Source: Sistotremastrum niveocremeum HHB9708
Taxonomy: Eukaryota > Basidiomycota > Agaricomycetes > Sistotremastrales > Sistotremastraceae
Reading direction: 5' to 3'
DNA length: 64,000 bases
Assembly: GCA_001630475.1 (NCBI GenBank)
Contig: KV419434.1
Coordinates: forward strand, 237,528 to 301,527
A program made the position numbers and the translations under genes. This document shows positions 1 through 12,196 of this stretch, piece after piece (position 1 is the first letter of the stretch; each line of letters opens with the position of its first letter). Below the pieces are notes generated by a model that saw only the letters and a list, made by a program, of their open reading frames with translations, searched no databases and was not told the origin of the DNA.

Positions 1-863
1 GCAGCGGACACGGTGAAGCACCTCCTCTACTTGTCATATGCACATTCACTCACGGTTATCCGATGATAGACGCCCGGTGTTCTAATGACGTTCTTCCTCT
101 GTATGACGCTCTTCCCCGAACCTCAGAGGCGTGCCCAAGAAGAGATTAATCGCGTCATCGGGAAAGATCGGCTGCCTGTCATGGCAGATAGAGATGATCT
201 TCCCTATGTCAACGCTTTGATTAAGGAATGTCTGCGATGGCACCCTGTTGCACCTTTGGGTGAGCGTCACAACCTATGATCGGCGTGAACTTATCTACTC
301 GTGAACTTATCTAATCAAAATCTGCGATAGGTTTGGTACATTCGGTCACTGAGGATGATGAGTATAACGGAATGCTCATTCCGAAAGGATCGACCATAAT
401 CGCTAATCTATGGTGCGTCCTTCGTTCATCTTCAGTGAGAAGATTGACAAACATTGCGCAGGGGCCTTTCCAAGGACGAGCAAATTTATCCGGATCCATG
501 GAAATTCCAACCAGAGAGATACATCACCGACTCAAACTCGACTCCTCAAATGGAACTCCGCGAATGGGTATTCGGCTTCGGTCGAAGAATCTGCCCCGGT
601 CAGTCTGTCCCACTCCTAAGTACGGCGGAATTATTAATCCGTCACCAGGTCAATATTTCGCAGAAGCCTCATTGTTCATCAGTGTCGCATCTGTCTTAGC
701 AATGTTCGACATCTCAAAACCGGTCGATAGCGACGGGAAAGATATTGTGCCTGATGGGCTATATGGTGGGGGAACGACGAGCCTTCCGCTCCCTTTCGAG
801 TGCTGCATCGTACCGAGGAACGATACGCTGGCAGAGATCATTGGTTTGATGACTGAAAAGTAA
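1..863 (+). CDS. Cytochrome P450, C-terminal part (5' end outside window)
   Basis: This is the downstream part of a microsomal class II P450, a haem monooxygenase anchored in the ER and fed electrons by a P450 reductase. Exons read as 1-12, 70-259, 331-412, 462-598 and 649-863, all in phase. The first bases encode the end of the I-helix (AADT). Next come the K-helix ExxR (KECLR), the PERF-like segment (YPDPWKFQPERY) and the haem-ligand loop FGFGRRICPG, with the last intron splitting the Gly codon after CP. Intron positions and phases match the three complete P450s at 4.5, 7.0 and 9.8 kb, so it is a tandem paralogue. The substrate cannot be told; relatives in basidiomycetes are often annotated as O-methylsterigmatocystin oxidoreductase-like. 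No stop interrupts the visible part. Confidence 0.9.
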
Positions 864-1209
864 AGACCCTCGGTCTTGTAATCAGTAGCATGCCTTTTCA
901 ATGACTATAATCCATTCTGTTCGTGGCTAAGCTGCGTGCAAAATTTAAAAGCAGAAGAATACGCGAAGAGAATGCGGGCGTGATTACGTAACAAATGCGC
1001 GTCTCTCATTCATCCCAATGAATCCCATGATCATCAATTCTAGCCCCCGTGCCTCTCTCACGTCGGGAGAACGGATCACTGATAAGCACGATCATAATGG
1101 ATCTCTAGCAGGGCTTCACGAAATCTAAAGACTCGCTTTTCCTGCTCTCATTTCCACCGAATCGTCATCAACCGAAAGCTGTTGATCCTGCGATTCCATT
1201 CGCTGGCAA
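864..1209. other. Intergenic, P450 to kinase-arrestin gene
   Basis: Short spacer between two co-directional genes. I see no conserved element or coding frame here; it presumably holds the P450 3' UTR and the promoter of the kinase gene. Confidence 0.5.
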
Positions 1210-3639
1210 ATGCACTCCCATAATACTTCTCTCTCGAGTTCGGAACAAGATACAGCTAGCAAGTCACTCAACATATCTGATATCGACATTACTAGCCGAA
1301 TAAAATATCCAGAAGATCGACGATTCCCCGTTAAATTTGGCGGCTATGCAGACATATATATGGCGGATCTAGACGGTCTGAAAGTAGCAGTGAAGGTGAT
1401 GAGAGATGTGGGCGTGAATGAGGAGAAAAGGCTTGCGCTAAGTAAAGTGAGTATTGCCATACATTCACCCGAACGATCGGGTTCCCATCTCTTGTTTAGA
1501 AAATACAGGACGAGATATCGATATGGTCTTCGATGCAACATCCGAATATATTGCCGTTCAAAGGATTCACGTTCTTTCCTCCCGAAGCCTCAGATTTCTC
1601 CGTTTTCGCTCTGGTGTCGCCATGGATGGAGCGAGGGACTCTGTTGGAATATGTTAAGCCTTGCAGTGATGGTCATCGATGTATCATGGTATGTTGATAT
1701 ATTCTCTTTCGAAATGGCGGCACCCTGATGCACCGACATTACAGCTGTTGGAAGTATGCAAGGGACTGGAGTACCTGCACGAGCGAAATATCGTCCATGG
1801 AGACTTGAAAGGGGTGAATATCAATTGCTATTGTCATCTGCGGCACGGGAAACCTGACTATGCTTAGTGCAATATTCTCGTTACGGGTCAAGGTCGTCCT
1901 GTTCTCGCAGATTTCGGACTTTCGAGACTGTCGGAAGTCGATGCAGTCTTCTCTACCAAATCAGCTGCGTCTAGCGCAACCGGATTCCAAGGTACCGCGA
2001 GATACATGGCTCGGGAGCTATTCAATCCCGTACCTCCGAAACCTACAAAGGCTACGGATATTTGGGCATTAGGATGTGTCATCATGGTGAGACTACATTC
2101 ACACTGAATCACCGTGATCGAGCTGAATGCCTCTCAGGAAGTCATCTCCCGGAAATGGCCTTACGTTGGATGTACTCATGACCCTCAGGTCATACATAGT
2201 ATTATTCAGAAGACTATGCCATACGACAAGTCGAATATGCAGGAGATATCATCACGTTTTCCCGGAATCGGAGAACTCTGTACAGATACCTGGAATATGA
2301 CTCCTGGCTTTCGTCCCGAAATCTCCCGCGTCCTACTTCGAATTTCAGAATCTACTAGCCAAATTCTCCCTCGCAGTCCTGAGTCCAAGATCACACTTGA
2401 CTTTCCATCCGGGCTTTGGACTCCCGGATCCGAGATTCGAGGAACAGTCGAGATGAACATTATGAACGTTATTGAACTGAAATCCGTTCAGATCATCCTA
2501 GAATATTACGTTATTATCAAAACGTATGTGACAGTTGCTTCATGGTTTGCTTAGCTGACCCAATGCCAGACAGTACGATTCGGTCTCGAAGAAAACATCG
2601 CACAGTGGCTCGCTACGATACAGTCACAAAGGAATCGTCAGTTCATTCAGAGAAAACTACACTCTGGGAGTCAGCTGGGCTGGATGTCGTAACTTTTCAG
2701 GATAATCCGACGAAGCTGACAGTTCCTTTCACTTTTCGGATCCCTGAAGACAAAATACTGCCGCCTTCTTTCTCGCACGAGAGTGCTGGGGTCGCCACGC
2801 AGATATGCCACGGAATCCGGGTAATGAAAGTCGTCGATCACGGCACGCCAGAGATCCTGGCGGATCGTCAATTCCATTTTCTTCCGTTTGAGAAAGCTCC
2901 GCTGCCACCGCTGGAGGAAGGAAGCATGCGGTCGATCCCAGCCGCAGGGGATGAGCACAGGGTGCAGAAGAATTTTGATACTCAAGATGGCGGGAGAGTC
3001 GAAGTCGAGGTAAGTTTCATCCCTTTTTGCGCTACGATGACTAACGGACTCTCCGCAGATTTCAGTGCCGAGACCAACTATCTCGCTGTTTGAGTCCACG
3101 CAGATCATGCTTCGTGTTCGTTGCTTCTCATGCAATCTTCCACGAGCTTGGTCTCGGGATCCAAGCACATGCGTATTTCCTCGACCTCCGGAGTCTGCTG
3201 AGGAGATCGAGATGGTCCTATGGGGTTTTGGGAACGTCAAGACCGATGATGGAGACCATGAGTTTACATTTTCCGATGACGCGATTTCCGGATTTGGGCC
3301 ATCCGGTTCCCGAGAATTGGATGTCAGTGTCACAGTACGAGAACCCGAATGGGTGAAACAAGTCGATGGTGGCTTTGATGGAAGATGGCGTCAGGAAGGC
3401 GTCTATACCTCAACGCTGAAGCTATCGGAGAAGATCGTTCCCAGCTTTGACTTCAAACACGAACAGCACTGCTCTATACAAGTCAAGGTAGGCATATGTT
3501 CCCGCACTAGGACGCGTCGATCTGGATTTTGATATTTCAAAAGTATCATATTTTAGTGACCCTTCCGCAGACGGAGAGTGAAGTTGTGATGGTCGTCCCT
3601 CTACGTATTTCCTCTGGTTTATCGAAAGATATACCTTAG
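1210..3639 (+). CDS. Protein kinase fused to arrestin-like domain
   Basis: Eight exons fit in phase: 1210-1446, 1500-1688, 1745-1813, 1868-2086, 2138-2523, 2574-3009, 3059-3487 and 3571-3639, giving about 677 residues. Residues about 40-308 form a tyrosine-kinase-like Ser/Thr kinase: glycine-loop GGYADIY, ATP lysine K62 in VAVKV, catalytic HGDLKGCN (D162, N167), DFG at 180-182 and TDIWALG. HGD replaces HRD, and the APE motif reads ARE. After a linker of roughly 13 residues the same exon enters an arrestin-like N-domain (from about 322: KITLDF...PGSEIRGTV), then LPPSF and a C-domain ending at 3639. Arrestin-related proteins act as cargo adaptors; I see no PPxY ubiquitin-ligase motif. The stand-alone kinase at 36237 has identical internal exon lengths and no arrestin part. 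The alternative, two genes merged by eye, would need a hidden stop or start that I do not find. Confidence 0.75.
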
Positions 3640-4536
3640 CTTTGTGGCACCCATCAGCATTGCTAGCTGACCGTACTGCTGCTGCTTACGTCTTCCACGG
3701 ATTCTTTATATTTGTGATTTATTTCATGGCTTGGCTTCCGGGGGCAAAATTTCATGAGCAAGATGCTAGGGGCAGTCCCGTCAAAAACCTTGCCTTTGCG
3801 AGCAGTTACTTGGCAATGAATCGCGCCGTTTGCGTCCGTTTGTATGAGTAGTCTCAGAGGAGATCACGAGCATCGCCGGACGGCTTGCCTCAGTCAGCCT
3901 GACGGAGTTACGGAATGAGCACTGCTTACCTAAGGCCCGAACACCTCGAAACGCACGAGCTCACACTGCGCAAGACGCTGCCACCAGTCATTCCCAATTT
4001 GATGTCGGACATCACTTTGCGTTTTGACATGCGTACAAGTGTACGGAATGCAGGGGTTCATGAATGACAGCTATCGATGCATCCTGTTTACGCAAAGCAA
4101 CAGGCCCGAGGCAGCCTAAGGTCGGCGACGTGCGACATATACCGTATACCTTTACTCTTTCAAGCCCTCGTTAAATGGCCCTTCATTCAACAGGAACGAT
4201 TCTTTATAGCGAGACTATCGGCTGTTCCCAAGGAATGGGTGGGAAGAGCGCATAACCTACAGTCGAAATGATCAGTCATGGGCTGGGAATGAACAGCAAG
4301 GGTGAGCCTCATTTACTCCGCTTTCTTTACAGTCTTTCCGTCTCACTTGATGACCATAGCTCTTTTGTAAATGACCTCAACAACGCTGGAGACTCAGGTT
4401 GTGTAGGTTTTCATAACGTGCTGTACGTCCGAGTCCTTGACCCTGAAAGATACCCCTTCTGATCAACAAAGTTCGTCAGATATTTGACGACTGAGATGTA
4501 TAAGTTGAGATGAACTTCAGCTCACAGCCCTCAAAC
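3640..4536. other. Intergenic, arrestin end to P450
   Basis: About 0.9 kb. A 69-codon frame at 3642-3851 has a hydrophobic stretch but no homology cue or splice partner. A TATA-like TATAAG sits near 4499, shortly before the next gene. Nothing else can be supported. Confidence 0.4.
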
Positions 4537-6470
4537 ATGAGTTCATACCTCTTCTCATTCGTTCCGAATCCATATGCTTTTCTATTTGCGACCACACTCC
4601 TCGCGGTATTGATCATTGTATTCCGAGCATGGCGTAGACTTGCACTCCCTCCTGGGCCGCGTTCGAGGCTTCCTTTTGGATTTGGGAGCTCGAACTCTGG
4701 GATTCCCCAGCGAAGTGCTTGGACAGAATACACTGAATGGAAGGAGCTATATGGTATATCGTCATTGGCCTCAGTTTCATCAAAAACACTCATCAAATTG
4801 CCTGCAGGACCGATAGTCTCCTATGGTTTTGGAAACACTCAGGTCATCGTCCTCAACACAGCTAAAACCGCCACGGATCTCTTCGAGAAACGATGGAGGA
4901 TATATTCCGATCGTCGGGGATCCCCAATCTTCGACAAGTTTAATGATCACATCTTCTTCCGGACGAATTATCACCATCCTCGGTTTGGCGCGTATAGGAG
5001 ATTATTTCGTGAAGAATTTGGCCGCGGAACTGTCGAAAAGCATCTTCCAGCGTTGGCTTTGGAGACCCGCCGTTATCTTCAAGATCTAGCTAGTAATCCA
5101 GAGGAGTTCAGAGCGCATATTCGGAGGTACGTTTCGCTGTCTGGTTCTGTGAACTATGCCCGACTGATCCCCCAGATTTACTTCTGCCGTGATCATGAAG
5201 ATTACATACGGATATGCAATCGTCGGCAATGATGATCCGTTTCTGAAAGATCTCAAGAATTGGCACAGGCACACCAGCGCGGACGTCGCAAAACCTATTC
5301 ATTGGACGATTCAGTTTTATCCATATTGTAAGTCGTTTTTCTTATTATATTAGGATCCTCATCAAGTGTAATCGGTCAGTGCGAATGCTGCCTCAATGGA
5401 TGCTCGGCAATGGTTTCTTTAGATATGCGGAGGAGCGCTGTGCGCGGAATCGAGAGCTTCTAACGGCCCCCATGGACTGGGTTAAAGACGAGATGGCGGC
5501 CAATAGAGCAATCCCATCTTTCGTCTCCCGGATGTTGGCTAGCACTGCATCACCTAGCCCCGAAGGCGAAGATATCATTAGGAACGTCGCCGGTGCGATG
5601 TTCATCGGAGGCTCAGATACGGTTTGTACCGCACCATTATTGAGTCAATCTGAGATGAGCTCATGCTCTATGCAGACAGCCTCGACCTTGTTAACTTTCA
5701 TTCTCATGATGGCGAAGCACCCCGATATCCAGGAGAAGGCTTTCACGGAGATCGAGACTGTGGTTGGTCAGGACCAATTACCGGCGATGAGCGATGTCGA
5801 CAAGCTTCCGTACCTCAATGCGGTGATCAAGGAGGTGTTGAGATTTCATCCGGCTGTTCCGCTAGGCATGTCATTACTTCGCATTCAAAGATTCTGAGAT
5901 GACAGAAATCTCGTTAGGGATCCCACATCGAGTCGCGGAAGATGATGAGTACCAGGGAATGCGCATCCCGGGTGGGTCGACGGTCATAGGCAATCTGTGG
6001 TATGAGCCTGACGAGACTTGTCTGGTTTGTGATGTAAAACTCAATTTTGTCCTGTGTCAAGGTCTATCTTGCACGATGCATCTATATATCCTGATCCCAT
6101 GCAGTTTGATCCGGAACGCCATCTAGTCCGTCAGTCGTCCAAGTTGACCACCCAACCTGACCCAAGGAACTACGTGTTCGGAGTTGGCCGCCGGATCTGC
6201 CCTGGTACGTTTGCCTTGTCGACGCATTCTTTGTTGCTGAAAATTTTCTTTTCTGCAGGTATGCATCTGGCCGAGAGAGCGATCTTCATGATCATATCTT
6301 CAACATTGGCCCTTTTCAAGATCTCGAAATGTAAAGATTCTCTAGGGAACGTCATTGAGCCGAAGGTCGAGTTCACGACCGGCATCGTCAGCATTGCCGA
6401 GGACTTCAAATGTGAGATTGTTCCGAGATCGCCGGAGCTATTTGGTTTTGTGGATGTTGCTGGATCTTGA
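4537..6470 (+). CDS. Cytochrome P450 (tandem copy 2)
   Basis: Complete membrane-anchored P450 of about 518 residues. Exons: 4537-4753, 4808-5126, 5176-5327, 5380-5621, 5676-5865, 5918-5999, 6062-6204 and 6259-6470, all in phase. An N-terminal hydrophobic anchor is followed by the proline hinge LPPGPRSR; the C-helix region, I-helix GGSDT, K-helix ExxR (about 363-366) and haem loop FGVGRRICPG (Cys about 447) are present. The ATG at 4537 is preferred because it has A at -3 and lies past a TATA-like element; an in-frame ATG at 4510 would add nine residues. Intron 5 uses a GC donor (5866) rather than GT; the same site is GT in the paralogues. No defect is seen. Likely a monooxygenase of secondary or xenobiotic metabolism; substrate unknown. 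Confidence 0.9.
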
Positions 6471-7040
6471 GACTCCAATATCTATGATGATTCCAACCTT
6501 TCTTGTGGCCGCACGGAGTAGAGCGAACGCCGAATGAGGCGGATTTTACAAGCCTGAGGAGGTTCAGTCAGGGTCGTCGTAGGCTATGTAAAAACCCGAA
6601 TGAAAGACGTTACCCAGGGAGTAGAGTGCTAATGGGCTAAATGCGCACAATTGATCCATGATTCTTGGATCTGCCATCCCCGTCCTGTTCCTCTCGAATT
6701 GATGCAATATTGATGGGTGGGACCGTTGATAGGACATTGATTAATCGGGTAATTCCCCGTCAAGCGATTCGGAGGTCGGAAGGGAACTGCTGTCACAACT
6801 TCTTCGTTGAACTTCGCCCAAGGCACATCAACGACTCACCTCAAGACAATCTCCGATTCGGCTCTCACCTCAGAATTCTATATGGCCTTATACCCTAACT
6901 CAGAACTTGTAGCCGATGAACGGGAGTCTTTCATCCCAGTGCGTTTGAGGGTGCATGATGCATTGCTTATATATCAGATAACATCGTGCCATTTACTGAG
7001 ATCCGGGGCAGAGACATCTCGATACCATCATATACCGTTC
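6471..7040. other. Intergenic between P450 copies 2 and 3
   Basis: Spacer of 570 bases. It carries a TATA element near its right end (listed separately). Open frames crossing it are leftward extensions of the next P450 frame and show no P450 features. Confidence 0.45.
6968..6974 (+). promoter_or_regulatory. TATA-like element of P450 copy 3
   Basis: TATATAT about 70 bp before the chosen ATG at 7041. This spacing favours 7041 over the far-upstream in-frame Met codons of the long open frame. Confidence 0.4.
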
Positions 7041-9018
7041 ATGCTGACAATCCACGGCATACTGCATATTCTCGATGTGCAATGCAATATTCCGACCATT
7101 CTCACGCTCATGCTTTTTCTGTCATCAATCTTTATTATCCTTGCGATAATTTTGAGTCTTTTATCCGCCGGCTCGCATCGATGTCCTTTGCCTGCTGGTC
7201 CGCGAGGGAGCTTCGATTTGAGGATCGTTTCTTCCAATGCCGCTCACAAAAATCCGTGGGTGATCTTTGCGGAGTGGAAAAGATTATATGGTGTGTGTAT
7301 AAAAATCAAACCCATCGATGAACTTCAGCTGAATACTCATCATTTAGGGCCAATAGCCACTTTTACTCAAAGAAATCGTCGGATGATTGTCCTCAATACT
7401 GCTCAAGCGTCTATCGACCTCATTGAGAAACGAGCAAGACTGTACTCTGATCGACCTCGAAGTCTGATCACTGAGTTATGTGGCTATGATGATAGGATAT
7501 TCTCACTAGCGCACACGGATCCACGATTCTCTACCCATCGCAAGTTGTTCCACGGCGAATTCGGGCATCGTTTCATTGGGCAACATCTTCCTACGCAGGA
7601 AAAGGAGACTCGCACCTTCCTTCGCAATATTCTGCACGATCCGCGGAATTTTCGCAGTCACGTTAGGAGGTATGTTGACAGCTCACACTCGAGTCCGAGA
7701 CGGTATGCTTACTGCGTGCCAGAAATGCAGGGGCCGTGATCATGAAGATCGCTTACGGCTATTCAGTGGAAAGTAACGATGATGAATTTTTGGCTTTGGT
7801 CGAACGCTGGCAGAGTCAGACAAATGCCAGCATTGTGACACCGGTACAAAGTGGAATAGGGCGCACAATGTTGTACCTCTTGGGTATGATCTCATTCTGC
7901 ATCAAACATTACGATTTAATTCGCTATCACAGTTCGATCGCTTCCCCGATGCATCTCGGCGAGGGCCTTATCCAGGATGGCCACCCCGTTGCGAAATCTC
8001 AATAATGAGATTGTTTCCCGGCCTTTATTCTGGGTTAAAGCGCAATTAGCCCAAGGAAGAGCAATTTCATCCTTCGCTTCCAACCAATTCAGTCAACACG
8101 AGGAGATGACACCTGAGAAAGAAAAGTTGATAGGGAATGTTGCGTCAAGCATGTACATAGGTGGAGCGGATACGGTGAGCATCTAAGCTGATGCGAGTGA
8201 ACTGAATAATGAAGATCCGTCTGCAATAGATCACGTCTGTGATGTTGACCTTCATATTGATGATGACTTTATATCCGGAGGTACAATCGACCGCTCAGAA
8301 GGAAATTGATGCGGTAGTGGGGGGCAATCGCTTGCCCAACCTTCGGGACCGCGATAATCTCCCTTACGTCGATGCTCTCATCAAAGAAGTCTTGCGTATG
8401 CATCCGCCGTTGCCTCTCGGTGAGTTGCACATTTTACTGTGGAGATATTGAACACAAGCTCAAGAGAATTGATCGGTTAGCTATACCTCATAGAACGACG
8501 GCGGAGGACGAATATCAAGGCATGCGAATCCCCAAGGATTCCCGAGTTTTGATGAATATATGGTAAGAGACGAGCGATTTTCCACTGGTGCGAGAGGCTG
8601 ACGGAAATTATCAGGGCGATCATGCACAACGAGGCCGATTATCCAGATCACATGAACTTTGAACCACGTCGTCATCTAGCGGATGCTCATAATCGTGCAC
8701 AACCGGATCCTAAATCCTTTGTATTCGGAATTGGGAGGAGACAATGTCCTGGTAATCCCGTCATGAACGTGCTCTGATTATTCCGACGCTTACAAGGTGG
8801 TCCTAGGGCGACATCTCGCGGAAATGAGCCTGTTTCTCAATATAGCTTCTACATTGGCAGTCTTCAATATATCGAAGAAAAAGGATGGTCGAGGGTGTGA
8901 AGTAAAGCCTGTGTTGGAATTTTCAAACGGGATGATCAGTGTGCCGGATCCCTTTGAGTGCGATATCACGCCGAGATCTCAGCATGCGATGGATATCGTA
9001 AATGGCTTTTATGATTAG
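7041..9018 (+). CDS. Cytochrome P450 (tandem copy 3)
   Basis: Complete P450 of about 531 residues. Exons: 7041-7290, 7348-7669, 7723-7883, 7933-8174, 8230-8419, 8481-8562, 8615-8751 and 8807-9018. Features in order are a hydrophobic anchor, hinge LPAGPRG, I-helix GGADT, ExxR at about 378-381, and haem loop [10 protein letters not shown] with Cys about 460 (Gln replaces the usual Ile/Val before Cys, which is tolerated in the family). The exon after 7933 aligns without a gap with the same exon of copy 2 up to the shared WVK motif, which fixed the frame. An ATG at 7110 is an alternative start. It is more diverged than copies 2 and 4 but has no visible disabling change. Confidence 0.88.
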
Positions 9019-9447
9019 ATCCTAGAGTAGAACGGGCAAGAAAGTCGTCATTATTTTCTTTGGTAGCGTGACGTTCGATGTAGATGCTCGGTTCATACGC
9101 TTGTCGATGACATGTCGATGGCAGGAGAGAGAAAGAAAGGATGTCGCTTACATAATCTGTCCTCTCTTCTCACGCCTGCATCCAAGCCTGTACATCCGGC
9201 GCCCAGTGCAGATATTGTAGTCCCCTTCTATTCACACCGATGAAAGCTTCAGAAAGCGAACGATGAGGCCTACATAGTCTCCACTGGACGACATCTACAT
9301 CGATATGGCTGGTAGCAACTCGTGCCGGCGAGAGAAAACGATGATGGTCGAACAAAGTACGTTTGTGGGCTGGGTTCAGTTGTTTGTGAGTACTAATCAT
9401 TGATTCGCCGTATCCGACTTTCGTGCATCCACAGCCTGACTCGAGCC

Positions 9448-9660
9448 ATGAAGGGCCCAATGATTGTGGTTGGAACTACAGTCACGGTCGTCGACCGCGA
9501 TATATTTGCGCCGTTCACAGGAGAGTCGATTTCCGTGCGTTTCTCGTACTTTCCCGTCCTCTATCAATATATTGCTGATCCGATAACTATACAGTTGATG
9601 CTAGCTGCGTCGCGAGTCCAACCTATGACTCGCGAGTCGAATGCCGGACTCGGGAATTGA
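9448..9660 (+). CDS. Possible two-exon fragment, hypothetical
   Basis: Two short open segments, 9448-9534 and 9595-9660, join in phase across a GTGCGT...ACAG intron and end at a stop, giving about 50 residues. The first part is hydrophobic (IVVGTTVTVV). It could be the last exons of a small or decayed gene whose upstream exons I cannot define. I do not recognise it; chance is a real alternative. Confidence 0.2.
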   Translation: MKGPMIVVGTTVTVVDRDIFAPFTGESISVRFSYFPVLYQYIADPITIQLMLAASRVQPMTRESNAGLGN

Positions 9661-9787
9661 TATCCCCGAGTCTCCGACGACGACGAATCTGGGTCCCCTT
9701 GATTTGATCACCAGGATCATGAACTCGCTATCGACAGTCGACTCATGCTCATAGTCACGGACATTCAAGAGGACCTCTTCCGTTGGC

Positions 9788-9796
9788 TATATATAT
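9788..9796 (+). promoter_or_regulatory. TATA box of P450 copy 4
   Basis: TATATATAT lies 34 bp before the ATG at 9830, implying a very short 5' UTR. Confidence 0.5.
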
Positions 9797-9829
9797 GACG
9801 GTCGATGGGTACAAGGATTCATTCGAAAT

Positions 9830-11822
9830 ATGGCCTTCGACGATTTTCTGCGATTGACGATATCGTCTTATTCTCTGTTCTTCGCTTTCGGCATCATCAC
9901 CTCGCTCGTTGTGTGGAAGAGATGGAAAATGTCGAGGGAATTTCCGCTCCCTCCTGGTCCTCGCACAAACGTCGGCTTCGGCTTCGGTCTCGGTATGGGC
10001 GTATCAAAGCCCATCATCACGCATAAAAATCCCTGGATCCAATACGCCTCATGGAAACACCTCTACGGTCCGTCCCCTCCGTCCCCTCCCTCCCCCTCCC
10101 ACACTCCTAATTCATAACCTACATACAGGTCCCGTATCATACTACGCCCTCGGAAAAACCCGCGTCGTAATCCTCAACACCGCCCGATCCGCAATCGACC
10201 TTTTCGAGAAACGGGGGAAAATATATTCTGATAGACCAAGTACGGTTATGTTTGGGGAGTTGGTGGGGCAGGATAAGCAATTTTTTAGGACGGGCTATCG
10301 GAGTGAGAGGTTTGGGATTTATAGGAGGATGTTTTGTGAGGAGTTTGGGAGGGGGGTTGTGGGACGGTATGAGGGGGTGCAGGAGGAGGAGAGGGATGTT
10401 TATTTGAGGAATTTGGCGGCGGATCCGGAGGGGTTTGGGAAATATGTACGACGGTATGATGCATCATTCTATTTCGTTCCTGAGATGTTGTTGATTGTGT
10501 TGGGTAGATACGCGGTTGCGGTTATTATGAAGATCGCGTATGGGTATACTGTCAAGGAGGATAACGATCAATTCGTCGGTCTCGTACAGAGCTGGCTCGA
10601 ACATACCAACGCACACAACACAAAACCAGCTCAATGGGCCGTCGACTCCTATCCATTCCGTAAGTCCTCCCCTCTCTTCCCTTCCTCCTTCCAACTAATT
10701 CGATCGGATAGTCAAATATCTCCCGCGATGGATCCCTGGAACTGCATTCTTCAAATTCGCAGATGATCAAAGGGAGCGGAATAGAGAGTTGCTTGGGAAG
10801 CCTGTTGAGTGGGTTAAGGGGGAGATGAAAGCTGGACGGGCGGTTTCGTCTGTTGTTGAGCGGTTCATTCGGAGAGTTCAAGAGACGAAAGAGAAGGAGG
10901 GAATGAGTAGGGAGGAAGAGGATGTGGTGGAAAATGTTGCAGGTGCTATGTATCTCGGTGGAGCGGATACTGTACGTCCCCCCTCCTTCTTCCCCTCTCG
11001 CGCGGCTGACGAATGGATGGGATGGGATGTAGACGGTCTCAGCGCTGATGACCTTCATACTAATGATGGCTCGAAATCCCTGCGTTCAAAAACGCGCAGC
11101 GGAGGAGATCAATAACGTAGTTGGTACGGACAGATTACCTGAAGTGAGGGATATGGAGAGATTGCCTTTTGTAGGGGCGTTGATTAAGGAGGTTTTGAGG
11201 TTTCACCCTGTTGCGCCTCTTGGTATGTCATCATCACGATTCTTCTGAAAATACGATGATGATGATGATGTACAGCGCTTCCGCATCGGGTTATGGAGGA
11301 TGATGTGTATGAGGGATGTCGGATTCCGGGAGGGGCGACCGTCATTGTGAATCTTTGGTACGTTTATTCCTTCGTTTTTTTCCTCGATGGGACGAGCTGA
11401 TGTGGGGGTGTAGGTCGATATTGCATGATGAATCTACGTATCCGGATCATATGACGTTCGATCCTGAACGATATCTCCCCAATTCGTCGGATTCGGATTC
11501 GACGAAGCCTCAGCCCGATCCGAGAAACTATGCATTTGGAATTGGTCGTCGAATATGTCCCGGTACGTTCCCCTTCCTTCTTCTTATCTCAATCCGTTGC
11601 TAATAAGATGATTATCGGACAGGAATGCATCTAGCCGAAATATCATTATTCTTAATTATATCATCCACACTCGCCACATTCGATATATCACCTAAAAAGG
11701 ATGGGAGAGGGCAGGAGATTGAGCCGAAGATGGAGTGGAAGAATGGGGTTGTCAGTGTTTGTGAGGAATTTGAGTGTGAGATCAGGTTGAGGGAGGGGAG
11801 GAAACTTCCAGTTGATTTTTGA
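9830..11822 (+). CDS. Cytochrome P450 (tandem copy 4)
   Basis: Complete P450 of about 531 residues. Exons: 9830-10067, 10129-10453, 10508-10659, 10712-10971, 11033-11222, 11276-11357, 11414-11562 and 11623-11822, all in phase. It shows an anchor helix, hinge LPPGPRTN, I-helix GGADT (Thr 325), ExxR 378-381, PER motif (FDPERY) and haem loop FGIGRRICPG (Cys 464). The B-C region carries the family's KIYSDRP motif. Its introns start with GTCCGT/GTACGT followed at once by C/T tracts, and exons switch between C/A-ending and G/T-ending codons, unlike copies 2 and 3. An ER monooxygenase of unknown substrate. Confidence 0.92.
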
Positions 11823-12196
11823 ATTCTGAATTCTGATTTGGATCGATATCGGTCGTGAGGAGGCCTTTTTGGATTAGATGACTGGTACTTGGAGGGCTTG
11901 AAATTTTAGCACTATCCGTGTTTTTATTTCGTTATACAGTAAACGAGAACGAGCGTTGAACGTTGAGCGTACATGGATGCATATGATCAAGCGCTTGTTG
12001 CCGGCGCCGCTGAGCGCTAAGGGATGTCATCCTGGTGAATTCCGGTTATGGAAGCTGATGCTATTCGCTTTACCACGATCGCGAAATGACCTGCTATCGG
12101 TTTATGACTCCTTTGCCCTTCTATTCTGCTTCTATTCCCTCTTTTCCTTCCGTCCTCCTTTCTACTCAGACTGTACATAGACCTTAGCTCATTGCG
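11823..12196. other. Intergenic, P450 copy 4 to transporter
   Basis: 374 bases between co-directional genes. A C/T-rich run just before 12180 resembles the pyrimidine tract common upstream of fungal start sites. No coding signal. Confidence 0.4.

Larger units (their letters stand above)
9019..9829. other. Intergenic between P450 copies 3 and 4
   Basis: About 0.8 kb. It contains a possible two-exon fragment (9448-9660, listed separately) and a TATA box before the next gene. I see no P450 remnant here. Confidence 0.4.

Noticed and set aside
2671-3333. 220-codon open frame on the - strand
   Set aside because: It lies antisense to the arrestin-like exons, whose + strand reading is supported by domain motifs and splice phase.
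3642-3851. Hydrophobic 69-codon frame after the arrestin gene
   Set aside because: No splice links, no paralogue and probably within a 3' UTR.
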